From NCBI GenBank assembly GCA_021161255.1, contig JAGHAZ010000032.1, positions 1 through 43,894 of the forward strand: a stretch of DNA of 43,894 nt, written 5' to 3'. Below the pieces are notes generated by a model. The model was given only the letters and a program-made list of their open reading frames with translations. It did not search any database and was not told the origin of the DNA. The DNA is from Candidatus Bathyarchaeota archaeon. GTDB lineage: Archaea; Thermoproteota; CALKCG01; B24. This document shows positions 8,676 through 17,045 of this stretch, piece by piece. The stretch's first letter is position 1, and each line of letters starts with the position of its first letter. The translations under genes were made by a program, and so were the position numbers.

Positions 8676-9023
8676 CTATTTCTGACCTAGCTTAAACAAC
8701 CTAACCTTTAACAGTTTTTTCTCTTTATCTAATACCTCCCACTCGGCCATCAGCTCACCGGATAAGTCTAAGTCGAGTTGTTTTATGATAGAGCTCGGTA
8801 TAACGGTTCTACAGCTCATCCCCCCGCCCAACGGTCTAACCCTCGTGACGTTTCTAGTGGACATCTTCCTTATAGCCCTGGGTTTGATCCCTGCCCTCCC
8901 TAGCGCATAATAGATGAGATATATGGGAAGACCGGTTTTCTTATACAGTGTTCTTATACTTACACCTCGTTTATATTCTTCGACTATCTGTTCGATAAGT
9001 TCATCTGTTAACCTTTGAGCCAA
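8676..9023 (-). CDS. Small DNA-binding regulator: HTH plus AbrB-like domain
   Basis: The 115-aa protein seems to have two parts. The first 55 residues (LIEQIVEEYKRGVSIRTLYK and the following helix with YYALGRAGIKPRA) look like a resolvase- or Trp-repressor-like helix-turn-helix. The last 55 (RPLGGGMSCRTVIPSSIIKQ onward, ending VRLFKLGQK) resemble an AbrB/SpoVT swapped-hairpin domain. The start is TTG at 9023, just after a TATA box and two phased AACGTTTT repeats. It probably regulates itself or the divergent KaiC-like gene; the target is inferred from position only. Confidence 0.55.
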   Translation of the reverse strand: MAQRLTDELIEQIVEEYKRGVSIRTLYKKTGLPIYLIYYALGRAGIKPRAIRKMSTRNVTRVRPLGGGMSCRTVIPSSIIKQLDLDLSGELMAEWEVLDKEKKLLKVRLFKLGQK

Positions 9024-9026
9024 TTC

Positions 9027-9058
9027 AACGTTTTCTAACGTTTTACAATTTATAAACT
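9027..9058 (-). promoter_or_regulatory. TATA box and tandem AACGTTTT repeats before the HTH/AbrB-like gene
   Basis: AACGTTTT occurs at 9027-9034 and 9037-9044, exactly 10 bp apart, and each copy contains the palindrome AACGTT. A minus-strand TATA (tttataaat) lies at about 9050-9058. The repeats sit between TATA box and start codon, a usual place for an archaeal repressor site. Confidence 0.4.
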
Positions 9059-9163
9059 TTTTCGACTATAGGTCTAATGTTTATCACGATATCTGGGTTA
9101 AACCTTGGATGAAAGAACCTTTAAAGCCCAGCGTTTAAGTTAGGAGTGGGAGCTACGGGAGTT

Positions 9164-9886
9164 ATGAGAGGCCGGTTAGAATCCGGTATATCTGAGCTAG
9201 ATAGTATGCTTGGTGGAGGGTTGATCGACAGAAGCCTATACGCGTTGGTATTAGACAGTGTAATAGAGGGGAGAACGCTATGCAGGGAGATCCTGTACAA
9301 CCACGTGCTGAGGGGAGGTAAGGTCGCATACTATATTCTCGAGTCCTCTCCGGAAGACATTGTCGAAAGCTTGAGCTTCTACGGATGGAGGATAGATGAA
9401 CACATCGATAGGGGCTTATGGAGGTTTATAAGCATCGAGTATTCGACCCTTAGAGACGTCCATGTAGATTTTCCGCAGCCACGTTGTGAAAGCCTCGTCG
9501 TCGACGGTCTAGACGCTTTAGCCAAGGACGCCATATCGAGTATCAGGGGTGGGGCGTGGTGCTTCGTAGAGTTCTCGTTTCTAGCAAACCGGTACGAGCT
9601 TGACGAGCTTGTAAAATTCCTCCTATATGTCAAGAGGGGGGTTAGAACTTACGGAGGTATATACTTCATAGAGCTAGCTGGCAAGCTTGTGGACTCTAGA
9701 AGACTCAACCTGATGAAGCACCTTGCGGATTGTGTGTTCGAGATCCAAGGCGAGGAGACAGAGCTCGAGCCTAGAGGAGTTCTCCTAGTCAGGAAGTTTG
9801 GTGAAAAGCCTGAAGGTATTAAAGTTATACCTTTCACGATCAGGGATACGGGTGTGGTGGTTCACACTTTGCAGAGGGTAGCCTGA
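9164..9886 (+). CDS. KaiC/RadA-like RecA-fold protein with degenerate P-loop
   Basis: The opening RLESGISELDSMLGGGLIDRS matches the N-terminus of KaiC-, GvpD- and FlaH-like RecA-fold ATPases. Where the Walker A GxxGxGKT is expected, however, the chain reads LVLDSVIEGRTLCREIL, without the glycine pattern or the lysine. The Walker B-like strand ESLVVDGLDAL is kept. It may therefore bind nucleotide poorly or not at all and act as a regulatory or scaffold paralogue. The C-terminal part (RGVLLVRKFGEK and IPFTIRDTGVVV) fits the last strands of KaiC-like domains. ATG 9164 is chosen because gggag lies just before it and homology starts there; GTG 9146 would add six residues. The TackOD1-like gene follows in the same direction. 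Confidence 0.65.
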   Translation: MRGRLESGISELDSMLGGGLIDRSLYALVLDSVIEGRTLCREILYNHVLRGGKVAYYILESSPEDIVESLSFYGWRIDEHIDRGLWRFISIEYSTLRDVHVDFPQPRCESLVVDGLDALAKDAISSIRGGAWCFVEFSFLANRYELDELVKFLLYVKRGVRTYGGIYFIELAGKLVDSRRLNLMKHLADCVFEIQGEETELEPRGVLLVRKFGEKPEGIKVIPFTIRDTGVVVHTLQRVA

Positions 9887-9901
9887 GTTTTCTCAAGTTA
9901 C

Positions 9902-9981
9902 TGGATTAAATACAAGGTTAATCCAAGGAATATTTGCAAAATGTCTATAAAATCCTTAAATAAAGTCTTAAAGAAAGACTT
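9902..9981 (+). promoter_or_regulatory. Inverted repeats and TATA element between the KaiC-like and TackOD1-like genes
   Basis: TGGATTA (9902-9908) pairs with TAATCCA (9919-9925). AAGTCTT (9963-9969) pairs with AAGACTT (9975-9981). Between them lies a TATA-like ctataaaat at 9945-9953, about 25 nt before the second hairpin. The first hairpin may end the upstream transcript. The second would sit at the start of the next one, whose ATG at 10017 is preceded by a G-rich ribosome-binding site (gggggcggg). Confidence 0.35.
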
Positions 9982-10016
9982 AGTAAGTTGCTTTTTTAGA
10001 GGGGGCGGGTTCTATC

Positions 10017-10988
10017 ATGGAGAAACGTACTGAGGGCTCTGCTTTCAAATCATCGGTAGTAGACGTGCTTAGCTACGTTGCCGATATGGGTATTCTTAAA
10101 CCGAAGTTTAACCCAGAGTATGGTTACTATTATGAGATCCCTGGTTCTAGCCTCGATGGGGAGACCCTGATGGAGCTCCTAGATGAGCTTGCGTCTGAGG
10201 GTTATCTGGATAGGAGGCTCTATTTTAAACCTGTTAGATGCCCATCTTGCAAGAGTTACGATATATCGGTTTTTTACGTGTGCCCGCATTGCGGCTCGCG
10301 GGACTTTGAGAAACAGGTTTTGGTCGAACACATACCATGCGGTTATATAGGTACCATAGAGGGATTCCGAAGAAACGGGGGTACTAGATGCCCTAGATGT
10401 AGAATCGAAGTCAAGCCGGAGACCCTTAGAAAAGTGGGGGTATGGTTTAGATGCATGAATTGCGGTAGAGCGTCTCCGAATCTAACCCCCATGCACCTAT
10501 GTAAGAAATGTGGGTTAGAGTTCACGTTAAACGATGCGGATTTCGACGTGATCTACACGTATAGAATTACTAGACTCGGCGAGAGGAGGCTTATCGACGA
10601 GAAGGCTATCCATAGACCTTTGGCAGACGTCTTTAAGGAACATGGATATGTACCGGAGGCTAAGCCACGGATCAGAGGAGTTTCAGGGGTTGCCCATACC
10701 ATATCGATGCTATTTAAGGATGGTTCCGGTTCTAAGGTCGGTGTCGTGTTCATACCGGCCGATAAGAAGATAGGGGTGGAGAACGTCGTGAAGTTCGTAA
10801 GTGAGATCACAGACTTGGAGATCCCGTTGATATTTGTGACCCCTAGGGAACTCGACGATAGGGTAAAGAAGCTGGCGAACTACTACAACGTGAAGATAAT
10901 ATCCTCCAGTAACCTGGAGGAGCTTAAAAACGAGATAAGGGAGCTTCTATCTAAAGACGCTTTGAGACGTGTAGGGTCTGCAACCTGA
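10017..10988 (+). CDS. Winged-helix / multi-zinc-ribbon protein with TackOD1-like domain
   Basis: The 323-aa protein has three parts. Residues 1-70 look like a winged helix (LMELLDELASEGYLDRRL). Residues 73-185 hold a row of zinc-ligand pairs: C75/C78, C89/C92, H105/C108, C125/C128, C146/C149, H160/C162/C165. This order and spacing resemble the TackOD1 output domain of TACK archaeal signalling proteins. Residues 223-323 form an alpha/beta domain (VGVVFIPADKK, IPLIFVTPRELDDRVKKLA, VKIISSSNLEEL) that could be a degenerate restriction-endonuclease or receiver-like fold. It lies downstream of the KaiC-like gene but has its own TATA box. Its 3' end overlaps hisS tail to tail by 38 bp. The domain name is from memory of the family, not a search. 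Confidence 0.6.
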   Translation: MEKRTEGSAFKSSVVDVLSYVADMGILKPKFNPEYGYYYEIPGSSLDGETLMELLDELASEGYLDRRLYFKPVRCPSCKSYDISVFYVCPHCGSRDFEKQVLVEHIPCGYIGTIEGFRRNGGTRCPRCRIEVKPETLRKVGVWFRCMNCGRASPNLTPMHLCKKCGLEFTLNDADFDVIYTYRITRLGERRLIDEKAIHRPLADVFKEHGYVPEAKPRIRGVSGVAHTISMLFKDGSGSKVGVVFIPADKKIGVENVVKFVSEITDLEIPLIFVTPRELDDRVKKLANYYNVKIISSSNLEELKNEIRELLSKDALRRVGSAT

Positions 10989-12282
10989 TCTTAATCCTCT
11001 TCAACATCTCCTCGACCGTTAAAGTTTCCTGAACCCCTTTAGCCATGTCTTTTAGAGAGACTAGGCCTGACTCAGCTTCTTTGGGGCCTATTATCACCGT
11101 GTAGAGGAAACCCCTTGAGCTCGCTATCGAAAGGGTCTTCGAAAGCTTTCTACCCATAACCTCCATCTCGACCGGTATCCCCTCAGCCCTCAGCCTAGCG
11201 GAGACCTTGAACCCGTAGGCCAACACCTTCTCGTTCAGGATGTACAGGTAAACCCGATGGTTTGAAGGGGGGTCGGGCATGATGTTTTTAAGCTTCATAG
11301 CCAAGACTAATCGGTCTATGCCCGGTGCGCATCCCACGGCCGGTGTGGGTTCTCCGCCGTAGAGCTCGACAAGCTTATCATACCTGCCACCGCCTATCAA
11401 CGCGATATCTAGACCGTCTACGAAAACCTCGAATATGAGGCCGGTGTAGTATTCTAAACCCCTAGCGAACCCGAAGTCTAGCAGATACTGAGGCTCTGGA
11501 TAGACCTTCTTAACCGTTTCAAGTATGAGCTTGAGGTTTTTCAGGGCCTCTAATGCGTTCTCACATCCCTCTAATATCCGCTCTGCCTCGCTCATCAACT
11601 CTTCGTGGTCGACGCCTCTGAGCTGGAAAAGACGGCTAAGCTTCGAGATCAGGTCTTCGCCTACTCCATGTTTCTTAAGCTCCTCGATGGCCTCGGCGTA
11701 CCTCTTCTTATCGGCTAAGCCGAGTATCCTGTTTTGCGTGGCTTCATCCACTCCTTTCTCAGACATGAGGCTACGTAGGATATTTACGTTGTTCAGCTTA
11801 ACCTGGAAGCTTTCGAAGCCCAGCCTCCTCATAAGCTCTATCGAGACGGATAGTATCTCTATATCTGCCTCAGGCCTAGAGGAGCCTAGAAGCTCAAACC
11901 CACCCTGGTAGAACCGTCGATAACGCCCCCTCTGAGGCTCGTCATACCGATAGAAGTCCCATACATACCCTAGTCTAAGAGGCTTAGGCGCGGTTTTAAG
12001 CTTGGAGGCGACGAGCCTAGCTATCGGAGCCGTACCCTCGGGTCTTAAAGCCAAAGTCCTACCTGCGAGGTCTTTAAAGACGTACATGGTTCTCCTAGTC
12101 TCCTCTCCGACCTTAGCGGCTAGAAGCTCGTAGTGTTCGACCGTGGGGGTTTCGACCTCCTCATACCCATAAAGCTTGAATAGCTCTCGTATGGTGTTCT
12201 CGACTACCCGTCTCTCGTATAGGTCTCTAGGCAGATAGTCTCTCATACCCCTCGGCGGCTGAAAGACATGCTTAGGAAGCAT
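10951..12282 (-). CDS. hisS: Histidyl-tRNA synthetase
   Basis: This class II synthetase charges tRNA-His. The class II motif 1 region is near the N-terminus (QPPRGMRDYLP), and motif 2 appears as GYVWDFYRYDEPQRGRYRRF. The HisRS signature GLEYYTGLIFEVF and the motif 3 stretch VGCAPGIDRLVLAM are all present, followed by the anticodon-binding domain. The TTG at 12303 would give a seven-residue longer form. The ATG at 12282 is preferred because a TATA element at 12305-12317 would start transcription only a few bases before it. The 3' end overlaps the TackOD1-like gene by 38 bp in opposite orientation. Confidence 0.93.
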   Translation of the reverse strand: MLPKHVFQPPRGMRDYLPRDLYERRVVENTIRELFKLYGYEEVETPTVEHYELLAAKVGEETRRTMYVFKDLAGRTLALRPEGTAPIARLVASKLKTAPKPLRLGYVWDFYRYDEPQRGRYRRFYQGGFELLGSSRPEADIEILSVSIELMRRLGFESFQVKLNNVNILRSLMSEKGVDEATQNRILGLADKKRYAEAIEELKKHGVGEDLISKLSRLFQLRGVDHEELMSEAERILEGCENALEALKNLKLILETVKKVYPEPQYLLDFGFARGLEYYTGLIFEVFVDGLDIALIGGGRYDKLVELYGGEPTPAVGCAPGIDRLVLAMKLKNIMPDPPSNHRVYLYILNEKVLAYGFKVSARLRAEGIPVEMEVMGRKLSKTLSIASSRGFLYTVIIGPKEAESGLVSLKDMAKGVQETLTVEEMLKRIKIRLQTLHVSKRL

Positions 12283-12304
12283 CCCATAAACCGAAGCAGG
12301 CAAA

Positions 12305-12317
12305 CCAGATATAAGGA
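12305..12317 (-). promoter_or_regulatory. TATA element of hisS
   Basis: Minus-strand tccttatatctgg lies about 25 nt before the expected near-leaderless ATG at 12282. This spacing rules out the longer TTG start at 12303 if this is the working promoter. Confidence 0.4.
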
Positions 12318-12369
12318 TTACCCCCTTAGCGACGGTTCATGCAAAGTACGACCCACGGATTTAGAAAGG

Positions 12370-12377
12370 TTTTTATC
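12370..12377 (+). promoter_or_regulatory. TATA-like element of guaB
   Basis: tttttatc lies about 25-30 nt before the guaB ATG at 12402, consistent with a near-leaderless transcript. Confidence 0.3.
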
Positions 12378-12401
12378 TGGATTCTATGCTAGAATTTTCT
12401 A

Positions 12402-13514
12402 ATGGGGCCTAAGCTTAGAGAACTGGAGCACTGGTTTAGCTATGACGAGCTGCTGATTCTGCCTTCATCCTCGTCGGTCGAGCCTTACCAGGTTTCGCTA
12501 GAGTCTAGGGTGACTAGAGGTATCAGGGTTAAGGTTCCGATAGTTAGCTCACCGATGGATTACGTGACCGAAAGCAGGATGGCTATAGCTATGGCTAGGA
12601 TGGGGGCTATAGGGGCGATCCATAGGAATATGAGCGTGGAGAAGGAGGTGAAGGAGGTTAAAACCGTTAAGAGCGTCTATGGAGGTGAGGGGGCTACCGT
12701 CGACGAGGATGGGAGACTCAGGGTCATAGCTGCATCAGGCCCCTTCGACGAGGAGAGGGCTATAGCGCTCGATAAGGCAGGTGCAGACGCCGTGCTTATA
12801 GACTGTGCTCACGGGCATAACCTCAGGGTCGTGAAGTTTGCGAGAAGGATCAGGGAGAAGCTCTCCTGCGAGCTTATAGTCGGAAACATAGTGACCCCTG
12901 AAGCCGTTAGGGATTACGTGGATATAGCGGACGCGTTCAGGGTCGGCTTAGGAAGCGGCTCTATATGTATAACCAACGAGGTCACGGGCGTAGGGGCGCC
13001 CCAGGCTTCAGCTGTTCACAACGTATACCTCGAGGCTAGGAGCTACGGGATCCCCGTAATAGCTGACGGAGGTATAAGTAGCAGCGGGGACATAGTGAAG
13101 GCCCTAGCGCTTGGCGCAGACTCTGTTATGCTAGGCTACCTTCTCGCCGGTACAGATGAGACCCCTGGGAGAGTCCTAGACGGAGAGCTGATCGGGTTGA
13201 AAGGGTTGTTTAAGCCCTATAGGGGTATGGGGGCTAGAAGCGTCATAGATAAGACCGATAGGTATCTGAGGAGGACGAAGTACGCACCCGAGGGGGTGGA
13301 AGCCATAGTCGAGTATAGAGGTAGCGTCAGAGAGGTACTTAAAGACCTAGTCGAAGGGGTTAAACAAGGCTTCGGATATGTGGGAGCCGCTGACCTAGAG
13401 GAGCTGCGGAGAAGAGCTAGGTTCATAACCGTTACACCTAGTCGGAAGAGGAGGAAAGGGCTTAGGAGGATAAGCCTAGAACAGTGGGAGAAGCTTGTTA
13501 GAAACAGCCTGTAG
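12402..13514 (+). CDS. guaB: IMP dehydrogenase without CBS domains
   Basis: Predicted to convert IMP to XMP, the first step from IMP to GMP. The catalytic loop VGLGSGSICITNEVTGVGAPQ holds the active-site cysteine at 189, followed by the phosphate-binding IPVIADGGISSSGD and the YRGMGA segment. The mobile-flap region TDRYLRRTKYAPEGVEA resembles the IMPDH dyad and not GMP reductase. At 370 aa it lacks the two CBS modules normally inserted after the first third; the chain runs straight through. CBS-less forms occur in both IMPDH and GMP reductase, so GMP reductase remains an alternative. It converges on the nucleoside importer operon, which starts 8 bp beyond its stop. Confidence 0.78.
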   Translation: MGPKLRELEHWFSYDELLILPSSSSVEPYQVSLESRVTRGIRVKVPIVSSPMDYVTESRMAIAMARMGAIGAIHRNMSVEKEVKEVKTVKSVYGGEGATVDEDGRLRVIAASGPFDEERAIALDKAGADAVLIDCAHGHNLRVVKFARRIREKLSCELIVGNIVTPEAVRDYVDIADAFRVGLGSGSICITNEVTGVGAPQASAVHNVYLEARSYGIPVIADGGISSSGDIVKALALGADSVMLGYLLAGTDETPGRVLDGELIGLKGLFKPYRGMGARSVIDKTDRYLRRTKYAPEGVEAIVEYRGSVREVLKDLVEGVKQGFGYVGAADLEELRRRARFITVTPSRKRRKGLRRISLEQWEKLVRNSL

Positions 13515-13521
13515 ACGTAGT

Positions 13522-14442
13522 CTACCTCTCTTCTCTGGAGTAAGGCTTCCCTAGGGCCGATGGGGCTCCAAGCTTTCTCCTAAGCTTCTCGGTGCTGAAC
13601 GCTACCAGCACGACTATCGTGCATACGTATGGAAGTGTCTGTAGAAGCGGGGGAGATATGCCTAGAGGCTGAAGCCGATACTGTAAGACCCTTATCCCGC
13701 CGAAGAGGTAGGCCCCTGCTAACGCGTAAAGCGGGTTCCACGCGGCGAATATCACGAGGGCTAGGGCTATCCAACCCTGCCCAGCCGTCATACCCTCTAT
13801 CCATGCAGGGGTGTAGGCTATGCTTAGGTATGCGCCTCCTAAGCCGGCTAACGCCCCTCCGAGAAGAGTGCAGAGGTATCTGAGCTTGAAGACGTTTACT
13901 CCCATCGTATCGGCTGCCCGCGGGTTTTCCCCCGTCATCCTTATGCATACGCCTATCCTAGTCTTGAACATGATAAACCACAGCGATGCGGCTAGGAGGT
14001 AGGAGAGGTATGTCAGGGCATTCTGCCTGAAGAAGGCTCCGAGTAAGGGAATATCCCTTAGAAGGGGGACCTCAAGCTTCTCTAATGCATGGCGGAGGGG
14101 CATACCGATAAGACCCTTACCTATGAGGGAGCTCAACCCTATACCGAGCATCGATAGAGCGAGGCCTGAAACCACCTGGTTCGAGCGTATGGTTATCGAG
14201 ACGAAGGCGTGAAGAGACGAGAGAGCTAACCCGGCTAGAGCCGCCACAGCCAGGCCGAGAGCAGGGTTCCCGGTCATTAAAGTGACGTAGAAAGCCACGA
14301 CCGCCCCCAACGCCATCATACCCTCTACGCCGAGGTTGAGTATGCCTGAGCGTTCGGCGTAGATCTCGCCTAGAGTAGATAGAAGAAGCGGCGTACCAGC
14401 GCTTATCATCATAGCAAGTAGCTCCGTGGCAGATTCGATCAT
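13522..14442 (-). CDS. Nucleoside/BMP-type ABC importer permease 2
   Basis: A 306-aa inner-membrane permease of the BPD_transp_2 family (RbsC/NupQ-like). It has eight or nine hydrophobic helices and the family stretches YAERSGILNLGVEGMMALGA near the N-terminus and NPRAADTMGVNVFKLRY, the cytoplasmic loop that docks on the ATPase. It overlaps the preceding permease by ATGA and is the last gene of the importer operon. The substrate is probably a purine nucleoside, inferred from the family and from the neighbouring guaB. Confidence 0.88.
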   Translation of the reverse strand: MIESATELLAMMISAGTPLLLSTLGEIYAERSGILNLGVEGMMALGAVVAFYVTLMTGNPALGLAVAALAGLALSSLHAFVSITIRSNQVVSGLALSMLGIGLSSLIGKGLIGMPLRHALEKLEVPLLRDIPLLGAFFRQNALTYLSYLLAASLWFIMFKTRIGVCIRMTGENPRAADTMGVNVFKLRYLCTLLGGALAGLGGAYLSIAYTPAWIEGMTAGQGWIALALVIFAAWNPLYALAGAYLFGGIRVLQYRLQPLGISPPLLQTLPYVCTIVVLVAFSTEKLRRKLGAPSALGKPYSREER

Positions 14443-15500
14443 TTTGACCTAAACCTCCACTTAGGCTTGTATCTTCCGAAGGCCTCGGACACCAGGAGGG
14501 ATATCAGGATGCTGCCGTTGAACACGTCTACAACCCCTATCGGAAGCCCCAGAGACACCTGCATCAGGTCCCCACCCGCGAATAGGAACGCCATGAAAAG
14601 AGCCGACAAGACCGAGGCTACCGCGTTTAGCTCGCTGAGCCAAGCCACTATTATGCCCGCGTATCCATAACCCGACGATATGGACGAGGCGTATCTAAGA
14701 CGATGATGGATCCCGCAGACCTCTCCTACGCCGGCCAACCCAGCTAAAGCACCGCTTATAGCCATACTTATCAACAACGCCCTGCCATAGTTTATCCCCG
14801 CGTACTCAGCAGCCCTTTTGCTCTGCCCGCTAACCCTTATCTCGAAACCGACCGTGGTTTTAACGAGTAGAAAGTATACTAGAAAAGCCGTCAGGATCGC
14901 TATCAACAGGGTTGGCCAGTGGATCCTAGTGCCTGCTATGGTGGGTAGCCACACCGACTTGGGGAACTTATCCGTGTAGGGGAAACCCCACTCCTTAGCT
15001 CCCTTCCAAGGCCCATAGACGAGGTAGTTGACCAGAGAGCTTGCGATATAGTTCATCATCAAGGTCGTTATGACCTCGTTTACCTCGAACTTCACTTTGA
15101 GAAGGGCTGGGATAAGCGCCCACCCCGCTCCAGCCGCTAAACCGAATAGAAATATCAAGGGTAACCTGGAAAACTCGGGAACGTCGAGGAAAAGGGCGAT
15201 CCAGGTGGCGAACGTGGCACCTAGGAGCATCTGCCCCTCAGCGCCTATATTCCACATACCGGATTTGAACGCCACTATAAGCCCTATCCCACACAGCTGA
15301 AGCGGTATGAACTTGGTTAAAACCTCGCTTGCGCCTCGGAAGCTCAGGGACTTCGTCACCATGAGCGAGTACGCGTAGAGGGGGTCGACCCCGTATGCGG
15401 CGAATACGACCGCAGATATACCTAAGCCCAGCAGTATAGCTAAAAGCTTAGTAAACAGCTTGACGGCTACCGGTAGAAACCTTTCCTTAACCGCTTTCAA
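14439..15500 (-). CDS. Nucleoside/BMP-type ABC importer permease 1
   Basis: A 353-aa permease of the NupP/YufP type, partner of the gene downstream. Ten or so hydrophobic segments are visible. The family stretches GMWNIGAEGQMLLGA and VSGQSKRAAEYAGINYGRAL (the ATPase-docking loop) are intact. The start overlaps the end of the ATPase gene by 14 bp and the end overlaps the second permease by 4 bp, so the three genes are tightly coupled. Confidence 0.88.
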   Translation of the reverse strand: MKAVKERFLPVAVKLFTKLLAILLGLGISAVVFAAYGVDPLYAYSLMVTKSLSFRGASEVLTKFIPLQLCGIGLIVAFKSGMWNIGAEGQMLLGATFATWIALFLDVPEFSRLPLIFLFGLAAGAGWALIPALLKVKFEVNEVITTLMMNYIASSLVNYLVYGPWKGAKEWGFPYTDKFPKSVWLPTIAGTRIHWPTLLIAILTAFLVYFLLVKTTVGFEIRVSGQSKRAAEYAGINYGRALLISMAISGALAGLAGVGEVCGIHHRLRYASSISSGYGYAGIIVAWLSELNAVASVLSALFMAFLFAGGDLMQVSLGLPIGVVDVFNGSILISLLVSEAFGRYKPKWRFRSK

Positions 15501-16971
15501 CGGCCACGCCTCCCATCATCAACCCCACCTTCTCTGGGTCAGCCTCATCAGCCTCCAGAACGCCTATAAATCTTCCCCTGTACATCACACCTATCCTATC
15601 GCTCAGCTGAAGTATCTCGTCGAGGTCCTCTGAGACCAGGAGGACCGCGGTTTTATCCCTCAGCCTAAGTAGGGTTCGTCTAACCTCGTCCGTAGAGGCC
15701 ACGTCTAAGCCGAACGTCGGATGGACGGCTATCAATAGTCTACACCCCATAGCGGTCTCCCTAGCCAAGATAAGCCTAGCGATGTTGCCGCCTGAAAGCT
15801 GCCATGCAGGAGCTCTTAAAGAAGGTGTCACTATCTTATACCTCTCCACAAGCTTTTCGGCGAAACGTCTCAGGTCGTCCATGTCTATAATACCCATCCT
15901 GGAAAACCTCCGGTATAGGGTTAGAGACAGGTTATCGAGGACGCTTAGGGATGGGAGTACACCCATACCCATCCGGTCGTCAGGGATATGTGACGCATAC
16001 TTCCGGAACTGATAGGGTGTCCTTATCTCCTCCCCGCCTACGATTATCCTCCCCCTCTCCACCCTCCTAAGACCGGCTATGGCTTCGATAAGCTCCTTCT
16101 GACCGTTCCCGGCTACACCGGCTATCCCAAAGATCTCACCCCTCCTTACGGTGAAGCTTATCCCCCTTACGGCCTCCCCGCCTTTGTCGTTCAACACGTA
16201 AACGTTCTCCACCCGTAAAACTTCTTCACCAGGTGGAACTTTCTTCCGCTCGTATCTCTGCACAATCCTCCTCCCGACCATGAGCCTAGTAAGCTCCTCC
16301 TCGTCTGTGTCTGCGGTCTCTAGGGTCGCGATCACCCTCCCCCTTCTGAGCACAGTGACTCTGTCGGTTATGCTAAGCACCTCCGAGAGCTTGTGGGAGA
16401 CGAATATTATCCCCTTACCTTCATTCCTCATCTTCTTGAGGGCTTCGAAAAGCGTGTCGACCTCCTTAGGTGTTAAAACCGTCGTAGGCTCGTCGAGTAT
16501 CAATATCCTAGCTCCCCTAAGGAGAGCCTTCACCACCTCGACCCTCTGCCTCTCGCCGAGAGATAGCTCGTAAACCATAGCGTCGACGTTTATCGGTAAC
16601 CCATACTTCTCGGCCAGACTACGGATCTCTTCAAGCCTCTTTCGGCTCACTATGTTTTCGGGGAAGAGCACCGCCAGGTTTTCTGCAACACTTAACTTAT
16701 CGACAAGCTCAGGAAACTGGGGGACCCTTCCTATCCCCAGCCTTATCGCATCCCGAGGAGACCTTATGCGAACCCTCCTATCGTCCACGTAGATCTCGCC
16801 TTCATCAGGCCGATAGATGCCGTATAGAATATTCATCAGAGTCGTCTTTCCAGCACCGTTCTCCCCTAGAAGCCCATGAACCTCACCGCTCCTCAGCTCG
16901 AAGTTTACAGAGTCGTTAGCTAAAACACCTGGGAAACGTTTCGTGATCCCGACCATCTTTACAAGCGTCAT
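15487..16971 (-). CDS. Nucleoside/BMP-type ABC importer ATPase, two ABC domains
   Basis: A 494-aa fused double ATPase of the RbsA/NupO type. The first domain is intact: Walker A GENGAGKTT, signature LSLGERQRV, Walker B LILDEPTTVL. The second is partly degenerate, as usual in this family: GVAGNGQKEL for Walker A, signature LSGGNIARL, and LLIAVHPTFGLD in place of the normal Walker B with its glutamate. One active site is therefore expected to drive transport. It lies 74 bp after the binding-protein gene. That gap holds a T-rich stretch which could end part of the upstream transcript, or a TATA element at about 17025-17035. Confidence 0.9.
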   Translation of the reverse strand: MTLVKMVGITKRFPGVLANDSVNFELRSGEVHGLLGENGAGKTTLMNILYGIYRPDEGEIYVDDRRVRIRSPRDAIRLGIGRVPQFPELVDKLSVAENLAVLFPENIVSRKRLEEIRSLAEKYGLPINVDAMVYELSLGERQRVEVVKALLRGARILILDEPTTVLTPKEVDTLFEALKKMRNEGKGIIFVSHKLSEVLSITDRVTVLRRGRVIATLETADTDEEELTRLMVGRRIVQRYERKKVPPGEEVLRVENVYVLNDKGGEAVRGISFTVRRGEIFGIAGVAGNGQKELIEAIAGLRRVERGRIIVGGEEIRTPYQFRKYASHIPDDRMGMGVLPSLSVLDNLSLTLYRRFSRMGIIDMDDLRRFAEKLVERYKIVTPSLRAPAWQLSGGNIARLILARETAMGCRLLIAVHPTFGLDVASTDEVRRTLLRLRDKTAVLLVSEDLDEILQLSDRIGVMYRGRFIGVLEADEADPEKVGLMMGGVAVESG

Positions 16972-17045
16972 CCTGAGCGCTTACCTCCGTACCACGCTAA
17001 AGCCGTATACACTAGACCCTTATAAAAAATAGGTGAGGAGATGCC

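Noticed and set aside
13580-13948. 122-codon frame on the minus strand within the permease gene
   Set aside because: It is an alternative frame of a gene with clear family motifs; the Arg/Ser-rich translation has no likeness to known proteins.
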